59,526 bases of DNA from assembly GCA_037447655.1 (NCBI GenBank), contig JBBHKE010003556.1, positions 9,439 to 68,964 of the forward strand, written 5' to 3'. The stretch comes from Zygnema cylindricum. Its lineage: Eukaryota > Streptophyta > Zygnematophyceae > Zygnematales > Zygnemataceae. A program made the translations under genes and the position numbers. Positions 23,081-31,740 of this stretch are shown one piece after another (within the stretch, counting starts at the first letter, position 1; each line of letters begins with the position of its first letter). Under the pieces are notes generated by a model that saw nothing but the letters and a program-made list of their open reading frames with translations, ran no database searches and was not told where the DNA came from.

Positions 23081-23756
23081 AGTGTGCACGAAGAGTAGGT
23101 GTTTAAAGTGGTGATTTTTTTTTAACATTAACAACAATGAGCAATATAGTTTCAACAAATACCCTAAGGTATATGAAAAATTTCATAGTAGTTTGAACTT
23201 TTTAACCACATGCTTAAACCTTTTTCAAGGTAAAACTGGGTTTTTTCTTCTATTCAATTTTTGAATAAGTACCTATAAGCCATTAGAGTTTGAGAAAGTA
23301 CATGTATGTTTTGATTTTATTTTTGTTGTTGTTTTTGAAATTAAGCCAAAATTGTAAGAACATATGCGTTGTTAGATGTATATTTTGCGCTTTTATCCAA
23401 TAACCACAGTCTTTATCCGTATACTGGTGATGAAACATATCTATGGCCAAAAAATGTGGATTTAAAAATTTTCATACAGGCATGCGCTTTTAAAATATTC
23501 ATATGGACATGTGGTTTTATTTGCACATATGTACAAGTATGGTGAATTTGTTACCTTAAAAGTGTGTAGACTATTGTACCTTCCTGTACATTTCGTACGC
23601 GCGCTAGAGCATGAAGATTAAACTTTTGCACGGTCTAAAATTCGCAACTTGAGGTCACATATATTTTGGAGTTAAAACTGGGTTTCAACTTCGCACGATC
23701 AAAATGTAAACAAGTTGTTTAACGACATTGATGGAATTGACGCCGATGTACAAATT

Positions 23757-23787
23757 ATAATTCAGTGACCTCCATTGGTACATAAAA
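23757..23787 (-). mobile_element. short inverted remnant of an LTR 3' end
   Basis: The minus strand reads GTACCAATGGAGGTCACTG, the conserved 3' end of this LTR family. It directly abuts, in opposite orientation, the start of the LTR fragment at 23788. Confidence 0.6.
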
Positions 23788-24491
23788 TGTAGAAATTAAA
23801 GGTTATTTTAGTATTTTTTAGGTTTTGTAAAATGCAAAAAAAGAAGCAGAGGCAGTCTGCCTCTAACTCCTCTCTCCAGCTCCCACACTTGTCGCAGTCA
23901 CTGAAAGTTAGAGAGGGAGATAGAGCCATGGCCGCCTATGCTATCCAGACGGGAAAGACATGGGAGTGGTGGATTTATTTAAATAGTGATTGACGGACCC
24001 AGGATTAGAACCTTGTACCAGCTATCCGTCAAAGCAGCCGGTAGCCGGTAGCCTTTGCCAATTAGACTAAGATCAAGGTTATACGATAGAAGGATTGATA
24101 ATTATATAAATACTTTTACGTAGGCTATTTCAATTAATGGGATATTTTAGACATAGATACAGTTTGTGTTGTACGGCGTACGAAACATTCGAAACGAATA
24201 CCGCGCACTTTGTTCCGAAAACGAAACAGATATCGCGCAACTATTTATGACGGCTACGATTAAAATCCGGCTTAATCCGACGGCCGCGAAGAATGCTGAG
24301 ATCGCGGAATAGATTTTCGGCAGTTTGCGGTCGACGTCACATCGATTCACACGTGGCACAATCATATTGGATTACGGCATCTCCGGGGATTACAAGAACG
24401 AATCCAAAAATGACATGTGTCAACTTGTTGGCCATGTCGTACAATGGTCGTACAGAAAGTACACCAGCACCTGTACCTTTCTGTACGACAC
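23788..24491 (+). mobile_element. LTR 5' portion, truncated by junction to gypsy sequence
   Basis: Starts TGTAGAAATTAAAGG and shows the TAGTATTTTTTAGG, CACACTTGTCGCAGTCACTG, tRNA-like and CCTGTACCTTTCTGTACG blocks of the family. It stops at GTACGACAC, beyond which the sequence switches to Ty3/gypsy coding sequence. The U5 half and LTR end are missing. Confidence 0.82.
23990..24080 (-). promoter_or_regulatory. tRNA-like module with good A and B boxes, antisense in LTR
   Basis: The minus strand gives an A box TAGTCTAATTGGCAAAGGC and, about 40 nt on, a B box AAGGTTCTAATCCT. Spacing and sequence fit a type-2 RNA polymerase III promoter. It is the best-preserved copy in minus orientation. No folded tRNA cloverleaf is claimed. 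Confidence 0.55.
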
Positions 24492-25524
24492 GGGGAAACC
24501 GTGGCTGCAAAAATGGAATCCGACGATCGATTGGCGAAATGGTGATATGAGAGTGAAGAAAGGTGAAGAAGAGTTTGAGGTAAAAGAGGGAGCGGCTGGT
24601 AAGGGAGCGGAAGAGGGACGCCCACTTTCGGCCTTACAGCTTAAGAGGGCACTCAAGAAAGGGGAAACAATTGGTATGGCGGTGGTCCAGCCAATGGAGG
24701 AGGCGAAGGAGGAGATCTCGGAAGAATGGAAGAAAAAGGACCCTGACTTCAACTCCAAAGAAAGTGGCGACACTGGAAAGACTTCCGAAGAGGCCCCGGA
24801 AGTCGTGACAAAACTTCTCGAGGAGTACGCAGATGTATTTCCCCCAAAGCTCCCCAAAGGACTATCTCCGAAGCGCGAAGTAGACCATAAGATAGAGCTT
24901 GTTCTCGGAGCGGTACCCCCGGCTAATCGGATGTACAAGATGAGTTACACCAATTTGGACGAACTCAAAAAGCAACTCGCAGAGTTAGTCAAAACCGGAG
25001 CAATCGAACCGAGCAGGTCACCATATGGAGCCCCCGTCCTCTTCGTAAACAATAAAGATAGAGGTTTCCCTATGTGTATAGACTACCGAGCGCTAAACAA
25101 ATTAACGGTGAAGAATGCGTACCCTTTACCGAGGATAGACGAATTATTAGATCTACTTCGAGGTGCTAATTATTTTTCGAAGATAGACTTACGGAGCGGC
25201 TACCACTTGATAAGAATTGCCGAGGAAGATGTTGAAAAGACGGCGTTTAGAACTTGGTATGGTCATTTCCAGTTTCGGGTAATGCCGTTCGGGTTGACTA
25301 ACGCACCAGCAACTTGTATGCATTTAATGAATTCCATCTTTCGGCAATATCTGGACGCGTTTGTAATCGTCTTTCTAGACGACATCTTGGTGTATAGCCA
25401 AACGCTGGATGATCATATAAAGCATCTACGGACGGTCTTACAAGTCCTTCGGGAAAATAAGTTGTACGCAAAGAGAAGCAAATGTGACTTCTTCAAGGAG
25501 AAAATTGATTATCTGGGCCATATG
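24492..25524 (+). pseudogene. Ty3/gypsy protease-end and reverse transcriptase fragment
   Basis: The real gypsy homology begins at [14 protein letters not shown] (end of the protease region). An open frame can be extended upstream to 24325, but that part is LTR sequence. After a charged linker the RT starts near [20 protein letters not shown] motifs follow in order: [57 protein letters not shown] and the catalytic FLDDILVYS (25372-25398). The frame stops at YLGHMC, where the tandem copia-family array is inserted at 25525. Thumb, RNase H and integrase are absent from the window. The RT blocks have no internal stops, so decay is by truncation rather than point mutation. Confidence 0.92.
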
Positions 25525-25721
25525 TGTTGAAATTTAAGTATTTTCTAGGTCTAGAGATTGTAAAATAAAAGACAAAAGAAGAGACACTGACAGCTTGCCT
25601 CTAACTCTTCACTCAAGTCCCCACACTTGTCGCAGTCACTGTAGACTTGAGGAGGAGTTAGATCCATGGCTGTCTAGGCTGTCCAAAGAGGAGAGGAAGG
25701 CAAGTCTTGATACCTAAAATG

Positions 25722-25790
25722 TATGACGGACCAGAGATTTGATCCGGGTACCTGCGGACCGCCAAATTAGACTTTAGCCTTAACCGTTTA
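25722..25790 (-). promoter_or_regulatory. antisense tRNA-like module in array LTRs
   Basis: On the minus strand, an A-box-like GGCTAAAGTCTAATTTGG lies about 15-30 nt upstream of a B-box-like CCGGATCAAATC. The spacing is shorter than in the 23990 and 36440 copies. Identical modules recur at +3108, +6216 and +9324. It could drive antisense Pol III transcription or be a fossil of a tRNA-derived SINE within U3. Confidence 0.42.
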
Positions 25791-26327
25791 GTTTAGACTG
25801 TTGTTAAATGATATACGGTTTGATAATTATATATAGGCTTACACGTAGACTAATTCATTCAACTGAAACTTTACTCGGGATGCATAGATTCAGTTATGTA
25901 GAGTACGGAGTACGGTACAGAAAAGAAACAGATATCGCGCATTTTGTTTCGATAGCGAAACAAATACCGCGCAAGTATTTATGACGGCTACGATTAAAAT
26001 CTAGTTTTGATCGTACGGCCGGGAAGGATGCCGAGATCGCGGAAGAGAATCGCGGCGGTTTGCAGTCATCGCCACGTAGGATGACACGTGGTACAATGAC
26101 ATTGGATCGTGGCAACTTCGAAGATTACAAGAACAAATCCGGATATGACACGTGTCGACATTTTGGCCATGTCGTACGATGGCCGTACAGAAAGTACACC
26201 GGCACCTGTACTTTTATGTACGACACATTAATTTGATTGGTGCCGTACGTCAGTAGATAAAGTTTTAGAGAGAGATAGGACTTAGAAAATTTAGGTGGTA
26301 GCGGCCCCTCTCCCAGAGAGCACCTTG

Positions 26328-26334
26328 TATAAAT
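26328..26334 (+). promoter_or_regulatory. TATA box of LTR promoter
   Basis: TATAAAT in the context CTTGTATAAATGGCAAACTT, repeated at +3108, +6216 and +9324. The homologous TATAAAA is conserved in the minus-strand solo LTR near 22388 and a TATAAAAA in the LTR at 40514-40521. Transcription would start about 25-35 bp downstream, placing the hairpins in the RNA leader. Confidence 0.7.
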
Positions 26335-26398
26335 GGCAAACTTTGGCCAGCCATAACCATTAATTTACTTGACCATTTTCAGTGATTCTTTTTGCTGC

Positions 26399-26433
26399 GG
26401 ACTCAGGGGAGTCCAGGCTACACAACGGTGTAG
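26399..26433 (+). other. conserved tandem RNA hairpins in the leader
   Basis: GGACTCAGGGGAGTCC forms a 6-bp stem with a 4-nt loop and is followed directly by GGCTACACAACGGTGTAGC, a 7-bp stem with a short loop. The pair recurs in every array LTR and, with variation, in the solo LTRs and in the LTR at 40290-41241. A packaging or dimerisation role is only an inference. Confidence 0.7.
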
Positions 26434-26683
26434 CTGGTCAGAGTGTTTGCTTGCCAGGGTGGCTGCATTTCTAAGGGAAAGTCAAAGTGGGGAATGTTAT
26501 CCAACAGTCATATTCTAACTTTGCATTCTGTGGTGGAACTGAGCACACAGAAAGTCTTATTTCACTGGGGTGAATCTATATTCGGGTTCTGATTGTCAAG
26601 GGGTCAGTCATTTGGGTTTATATAAACTTGGAGTCGGCACTATCTAGATAAGCTTCTTTTGGATCTGCTTACTCTGAGGGCCA

Positions 26684-28603
26684 ATGGAGGTCTCAGAGTT
26701 TCAGGTTATGGGCCCACCATCTAGGGTGCCTATGTTCGATGGAACAGACTTCACCTATTGGGAGTTTACAATGGCGGGATTGCTTTTTGAGAAACACTTA
26801 TGGGGAATTGTTTCGGGACAAGTGAGATGTCCGCCACCTGGCTTTGGAGGAGCTTACTATGGAGATTCATCTGAGGCTGCCCAGAATATCAACCGGAGCT
26901 CAGATGCAACGGAAGGTGAAGGGAAAAATCTTTCCGTGGATAGAGAAATAGGGGAGAAGGAAAATAGGACACCTATGGTGAGGGGAGCTAGGCTCTCAAC
27001 TATGGTACCACATGTAGGGATTAAAACTAAAGAAAATGACACAAAAATATGGGAATACAAAAACACTATAGCAAAACATCTCATACTTAGATATGTGTCT
27101 AAGTCGATAGCTATCACTCTTTTAAGTCTAACCAAAATTTCAAAGATATGGGAAGCATTAATTCAGATTTATAAGAGTGAGACTATTGAGAGGCAGCAAT
27201 TAGTAAAACAGGAAATAGATGCCTACGTTTATAAAGGCGGTAGCATGATAAAGTTTTGCAATGATATTGCTGCGTTATACGTTGAGCTTACTAGTGCGGG
27301 ATATGTAGAATCTGAGGAGAGTAAGATTAATACACTACTTATGAAACTCCCAGATGAGTACGAAAACATCATTTGTCGTATGCAGGCAATGGATGGCTCC
27401 TCATGGACTTGGAGCTTTACCATGGGGATAATTCTTGTGAAGGAAAGCACTTTGGAGCTTCGTAGGGGAAAGGACAGGGTCAATGCATTTTCAGCTTGTG
27501 GTGATTGGAGGAAGCGTGATGAGAGGAACGGCGGTGACGAGCGGAAGCGTGATGAGAGGAACGGTGGTGACCAGCGGAATCGTGATGAGAGAAAGAAAGA
27601 CAAAGGTAAATCTTATCGGAACTTTGGTGGAAAGAGAGGGAGAGGAAAAGAAAGGGGAGCTTTGAAAAAAGGGGTTTGCTTCTTTTGTAGGGAACCGGGT
27701 CATTATATGGAGGAATGCCCTTGTTTGGAAAACCTTAGAAGTTGGAATGTGGATGAGGAGGAAGAAGGGGAAGAGGAGAAAGAGGATGAAGATATTTTAG
27801 AGCTTCTCCGGATAAGTAGTATGGGGAAGAGAGAAAAGCACACAGAAATTCCACGAAAGCAACAGTGTGCTTTTGGAGGTATAAGGGAAGTAAAGAGAGA
27901 GGAGATACTTGAAGGAGTTCAAAATATTGAGGATTGTTTCATAGATATTTTGGAAACAAAAAACTGGTCGGAAAAGGAGACTTCAATGGATTCCGAGGAA
28001 AGGGGAGAATTAATTCTAGATGGGGTTTTAAAGGATAGGGGAGAAGAGAAATATTTGACTAAAGGTTTAGGGGAGAAAAAATATTTATTGGGAATTAAAA
28101 TAGAAAGTGATAGTGGAAAGAATTCCATGGGAAAGAGTGAGGAAAGTTCAGGAAATGGGGTAATTATCATGGATAAAAATATGAGTACGGAAGATGTAGA
28201 TCTTATGAGGAACTTAGTGGGGACTAGTGTTTTTTGGGAATATTTGGGGGTGGATGGATTTGACATCACTACTTGGTGTGATGTCACTTGTGAAGATGTG
28301 CCTGTAAAAGGGTTATCATCCGGGTATGTGTTGCAGGTTGGGGATGGGGCTGACTGTTGGAAATGCAAAAGGGAAAGTAGATTCTGGTTGGATGAAAAGG
28401 GGAGAAGGTGGATAAAATCTTTGATCAGATTTATGAAAAGTGGCATGCAAAATAAAATGTATGATCAACAAGATGAAATTATTTTTGGTCATCTAATACA
28501 CTTTCTTAAATATAAAAGTATTCGCTTGAAGCTTCATGAAGGAAAAAGGAAAAAGGAAAGGAAAATATATATAAATGTATTTGTTGTTTTTGAAGGGAGT
28601 TGA
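26684..28603 (+). CDS. Gag fused to RT-tail/RNase H remnant, array copy 1
   Basis: 639 codons, no stops. Residues about 14-42 hold the copia Gag N-terminal motif (VPMFDGTDFTYWEFTMAGLL, then HLWGIV). A UBN2-like capsid region spans about 120-245. Basic KRDERNGGDE repeats (about 275-310) precede the zinc knuckle CFFCREPGHYMEEC at 332-345. An acidic run (DEEEEGEEEKEDED) follows. Residues 462-476, LGEKKYLLGIKIESD, match the end of copia RT. Residues 545-565 (SSGYVLQVGDGADCWKCKRE...) match copia RNase H. The start may be this ATG, inside the LTR, or the in-frame ATG at 26708 in the primer site. It would form virus-like particles in the cytoplasm, while RT and integrase must come from a helper. Unique residues are Lys at GIKTKEND and Asn at DQRNRDE. 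Confidence 0.9.
   Translation: MEVSEFQVMGPPSRVPMFDGTDFTYWEFTMAGLLFEKHLWGIVSGQVRCPPPGFGGAYYGDSSEAAQNINRSSDATEGEGKNLSVDREIGEKENRTPMVRGARLSTMVPHVGIKTKENDTKIWEYKNTIAKHLILRYVSKSIAITLLSLTKISKIWEALIQIYKSETIERQQLVKQEIDAYVYKGGSMIKFCNDIAALYVELTSAGYVESEESKINTLLMKLPDEYENIICRMQAMDGSSWTWSFTMGIILVKESTLELRRGKDRVNAFSACGDWRKRDERNGGDERKRDERNGGDQRNRDERKKDKGKSYRNFGGKRGRGKERGALKKGVCFFCREPGHYMEECPCLENLRSWNVDEEEEGEEEKEDEDILELLRISSMGKREKHTEIPRKQQCAFGGIREVKREEILEGVQNIEDCFIDILETKNWSEKETSMDSEERGELILDGVLKDRGEEKYLTKGLGEKKYLLGIKIESDSGKNSMGKSEESSGNGVIIMDKNMSTEDVDLMRNLVGTSVFWEYLGVDGFDITTWCDVTCEDVPVKGLSSGYVLQVGDGADCWKCKRESRFWLDEKGRRWIKSLIRFMKSGMQNKMYDQQDEIIFGHLIHFLKYKSIRLKLHEGKRKKERKIYINVFVVFEGS
26704..26718 (+). other. primer-binding site, complement of initiator tRNA-Met anticodon stem-loop
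   Basis: GGTTATGGGCCCACC directly follows the LTR end. It is the reverse complement of GGTGGGCCCATAACC, the anticodon stem-loop of plant initiator tRNA-Met, so priming would use an internal tRNA cut (half-tRNA), as known for Drosophila copia. Identical sites lie at 29812-29826 and 32920-32934. The ATG at 26708 lies inside the site. Confidence 0.85.
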
Positions 28604-28618
28604 AAGTAAAGTAGACTA

Positions 28619-28632
28619 GAAAATAAGGGGAG
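28619..28632 (+). other. polypurine tract
   Basis: GAAAATAAGGGGAG abuts the TGTTGG start of LTR 2 and is the expected plus-strand primer. Repeated at 31727-31740 and 34835-34848. Confidence 0.85.
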
Positions 28633-29811
28633 TGTTGGAATTTAAGTATTTTCTAGGTCTAGAGATTGTAAAATAAAAGACAAAAGAAGAGACACTGACA
28701 GCTTGCCTCTAACTCTTCACTCAAGTCCCCACACTTGTCGCAGTCACTGAAGACTTGAGGAGGAGTTAGATCCATGGCTGCCTAGGCTGTCCAAAGAGGA
28801 GAGGAAGGCAAGTCTTGATACCTAAAATGTATGACGGACCGGAGATTTGATCCGGGTACCTGCCGACCGCCAAATTAGACTTTAGCCTTAACCGTTTAGT
28901 TTAGACTGTTGTTAAATGATATACGGTTTGATAATTATATATAGGCTTACACGTAGACTAATTCATTCAACTGAAACTTTACTCGGGATGCATAGATTCA
29001 GTTATGTAGAGTACGGAGTACGGTACAGAAAAGAAACAGATATCGCGCATTTTGTTTCGATAGCGAAACAAATACCGCGCAAGTATTTATGACGGCTACG
29101 ATTAAAATCTAGTTTTGATCGTACGGCCGGGAAGGATGCCGAGATCGCGGAAGAGAATCGCGGCGGTTTGCAGTCATCGCCACGTAGGATGACACGTGGT
29201 ACAATGACATTGGATCGTGGCAACTTCGAAGATTACAAGAACAAATCTGGATATGACATGTGTCGACATTTTGGCCATGTCTTACGATGGCCGTACAGAA
29301 AGTACACCGGCACCTGTACTTTTATGTACGACACATTAATTTGATTGGTGCCGTACGTCAGTAGATAAAGTTTTAGAGAGAGATAGGACTTAGAAAATTT
29401 AGGTGGTAGCGGCCCCTCTCCCAGAGAGCACCTTGTATAAATGGCAAACTTTGGCCAGCCATAACCATTAATTTACTTGACCATTTTCAGTGATTCTTTT
29501 TGCTGCGGACTCAGGGGAGTCCACGCTACACAAGGGTGTAGCTGGTCAGAGTGTTTGCTTGCCAGGGTGGCTGCATTTCTAAGGGAAAGTCAAAGTGGGG
29601 AATGTTATCCAACAGTCATATTCTAACTTTGCATTCTGTGGTGGAACTGAGCACACAGAAAGTCTTATTTCACTGGGGTGAATCTATATTCGGGTTCTGA
29701 TTGTCAAGGGGTCAGTCATTTGGGTTTATATAAACTTGGAGTCGGCACTATCTAGATAAGCTTCTTTTGGATCTGCTTACTCTGAGGGCCAATGGAGGTC
29801 TCAGAGTTTCA
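28633..29811 (+). repeat. LTR 2 of array
   Basis: 1179 bp, TGTTGGAATTTAAG to CAGAGTTTCA. Shared by units 1 and 2 as 3' and 5' LTR. Hairpins at 29507-29541. Confidence 0.95.
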
Positions 29812-31711
29812 GGTTATGGGCCCACCATCTAGGGTGCCTATGTTCGATGGAACAGACTTCACCTATTGGGAGTTTACAATGGCGGGATTGCTTTTTGAGA
29901 AACACTTATGGGGAATTGTTTCGGGACAAGTGAGATGTCCGCCACCTGGCTTTGGAGGAGCTTACTACGGAGATTCATCTGAGGCTGCCCAGAATATCAA
30001 CCGGAGCTCAGATGCAACGGAAGGTGAAGGGAAAAATCTTTCCGTGGATAGAGAAATAGGGGAGAAGGAAAATAGGACACCTATGGTGAGGGGAGCTAGG
30101 CTCTCAACTATGGTACCACATGTAGGGATTAAAACTGAAGAAAATGACACAAAAATATGGGAATACAAAAACACTATAGCAAAACATCTCATACTTAGAT
30201 ATGTGTCTAAGTCGATAGCTATCACTCTTTTAAGTCTAACCAAAGCTTCAAAGATATGGGAAGGATTAATTCAGATTTATAAGAGTGAGACTATTGAGAG
30301 GCAGCAATTAGTAAAACAGGAAATAGATGCCTACGTTTATAAAGGCGGTAGCATGATAAAGTTTTGCAATGATATTGCTGCGTTATACGTTGAGCTTACT
30401 AGTGCGGGATATGTAGAATCTGAGGAGAGTAAGATTAATACACTACTTATGAAACTCCCAGATGAGTACGAAAACATCATTTGTCGTATGCAGGCAATGG
30501 ATGGCTCCTCATGGACTTGGAGCTTTACCATGGGGATAATTCTTGTGAAGGAAAGCACTTTGGAGCTTCGTAGGGGAAAGGACAGGGTCAATGCATTTTC
30601 AGCTTGTGGTGATTGGAGGAAGCGTGATGAGAGGAACGGCGGTGACGAGCGGAAGCGTGATGAGAGGAACGGTGGTGACCAGCGGAAGCGTGATGAGAGA
30701 AAGAAAGACAAAGGTAAATCTTATCGGAACTTTGGTGGAAAGAGAGGGAGAGGAAAAGAAAGGGGAGCTTTGAAAAAAGGGGTTTGCTTCTTTTGTAGGG
30801 AACCGGGTCATTATATGGAGGAATGCCCTTGTTTGGAAAACCTTAGAAGTTGGAATGTGGATGAGGAGGAAGAAGGGGAAGAGGAGAAAGAGGATGAAGA
30901 TATTTTAGAGCTTCTCCGGATTAGTAGTATGGGGAAGAGAGAAAAGCACACAGAAATTCCACGAAAGCAACAGTGTGCTTTTGGAGGTATAAGGGAAGTA
31001 AAGAGAGAGGAGATACTTGAAGGAGTTCAAAATATTGAGGATTGTTTCATAGATATTTTGGAAACAAAAAACTGGTCGGAAAAGGAGACTTCAATGGATT
31101 CCGAGGAAAGGGGAGAATTAATTCTAGATGGGGTTTTAAAGGATAGGGGAGAAGAGAAATATTTGACTAAAGGTTTAGGGGAGAAAAAATATTTATTGGG
31201 AATTAAAATAGAAAGTGATAATGGAAAGAATTCCATGGGAAAGAGTGAGGAAAGTTCAGGAAATGGGGTAATTATCATGGATAAAAATATGAGTACGGAA
31301 GATGTAGATCTTATGAGGAACTTAGTGGGGACTAGTGTTTTTTGGGAATATTTGGGGGTGGATGGATTTGACATCACTACTTGGTGTGATGTCACTTGTG
31401 AAGATGTGCCTGTAAAAGGGTTATCATCCGGGTATGTGTTGCAGGTTGGGGATGGGGCTGACTGTTGGAAATGCAAAAGGGAAAGTAGATTCTGGTTGGA
31501 TGAAAAGGGGAGAAGGTGGATAAAATCTTTGATCAGATTTATGAAAAGTGGCATGCAAAATAAAATGTATGATCAACAAGATGAAATTATTTTTGGTCAT
31601 CTAATACACTTTCTTAAATATAAAAGTATTCGCTTGAAGCTTCATGAAGGAAAAAGGAAAAAGGAAAGGAAAATATATATAAATGTATTTGTTGTTTTTG
31701 AAGGGAGTTGA
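29792..31711 (+). CDS. Gag fused to RT-tail/RNase H remnant, array copy 2
   Basis: Same 639-codon architecture as copy 1: Gag N-terminal motif, capsid region, basic repeats, zinc knuckle at residues 332-345, acidic run, RT-tail and RNase H-like segments. Private differences include TKASKIWEGL instead of TKISKIWEAL and ESDNGKN instead of ESDSGKN. It shares GIKTEEND with copy 3. Open throughout, so recently duplicated or conserved. It has no catalytic capacity, since the RNase H segment lacks a recognisable acidic active-site set. Confidence 0.9.
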   Translation: MEVSEFQVMGPPSRVPMFDGTDFTYWEFTMAGLLFEKHLWGIVSGQVRCPPPGFGGAYYGDSSEAAQNINRSSDATEGEGKNLSVDREIGEKENRTPMVRGARLSTMVPHVGIKTEENDTKIWEYKNTIAKHLILRYVSKSIAITLLSLTKASKIWEGLIQIYKSETIERQQLVKQEIDAYVYKGGSMIKFCNDIAALYVELTSAGYVESEESKINTLLMKLPDEYENIICRMQAMDGSSWTWSFTMGIILVKESTLELRRGKDRVNAFSACGDWRKRDERNGGDERKRDERNGGDQRKRDERKKDKGKSYRNFGGKRGRGKERGALKKGVCFFCREPGHYMEECPCLENLRSWNVDEEEEGEEEKEDEDILELLRISSMGKREKHTEIPRKQQCAFGGIREVKREEILEGVQNIEDCFIDILETKNWSEKETSMDSEERGELILDGVLKDRGEEKYLTKGLGEKKYLLGIKIESDNGKNSMGKSEESSGNGVIIMDKNMSTEDVDLMRNLVGTSVFWEYLGVDGFDITTWCDVTCEDVPVKGLSSGYVLQVGDGADCWKCKRESRFWLDEKGRRWIKSLIRFMKSGMQNKMYDQQDEIIFGHLIHFLKYKSIRLKLHEGKRKKERKIYINVFVVFEGS

Positions 31712-31740
31712 AAGTAAAGTAGACTAGAAAATAAGGGGAG

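Larger units (their letters stand above)
25525..26703 (+). repeat. LTR 1 of array
   Basis: Starts TGTTGAAATTTAAG and ends CAGAGTTTCA. It carries an antisense tRNA-like module (25722-25790), GTAC-rich U3 sequence, a TATA box TATAAAT (26328-26334), tandem leader hairpins (26399-26433) and a second TATATAAA (26619-26626). The last 20 bp contain an ATG (26684) in frame with Gag. It differs from the other three LTRs at about ten positions. Confidence 0.95.

Noticed and set aside
25894-26115. 73-aa minus-strand frame repeated at 3108-bp intervals
   Set aside because: Lies within U3 of the LTR and is repeated only because the LTR is. No domain.
26430-26450. CTGGTCAGAGTG after the leader hairpins as the primer-binding site and LTR end
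   Set aside because: All solo copies extend about 270 bp (array) or about 100 bp (solo) further, to ...TTTCA or ...TTGCA. The target-site duplication at 14098-15134 confirms that later end.
27229-28446. Open frames on the minus strand opposite the array gag (124 and 175 aa, in all three units)
   Set aside because: Shadows of the Gag frame. Conserved only because the units are duplicates.
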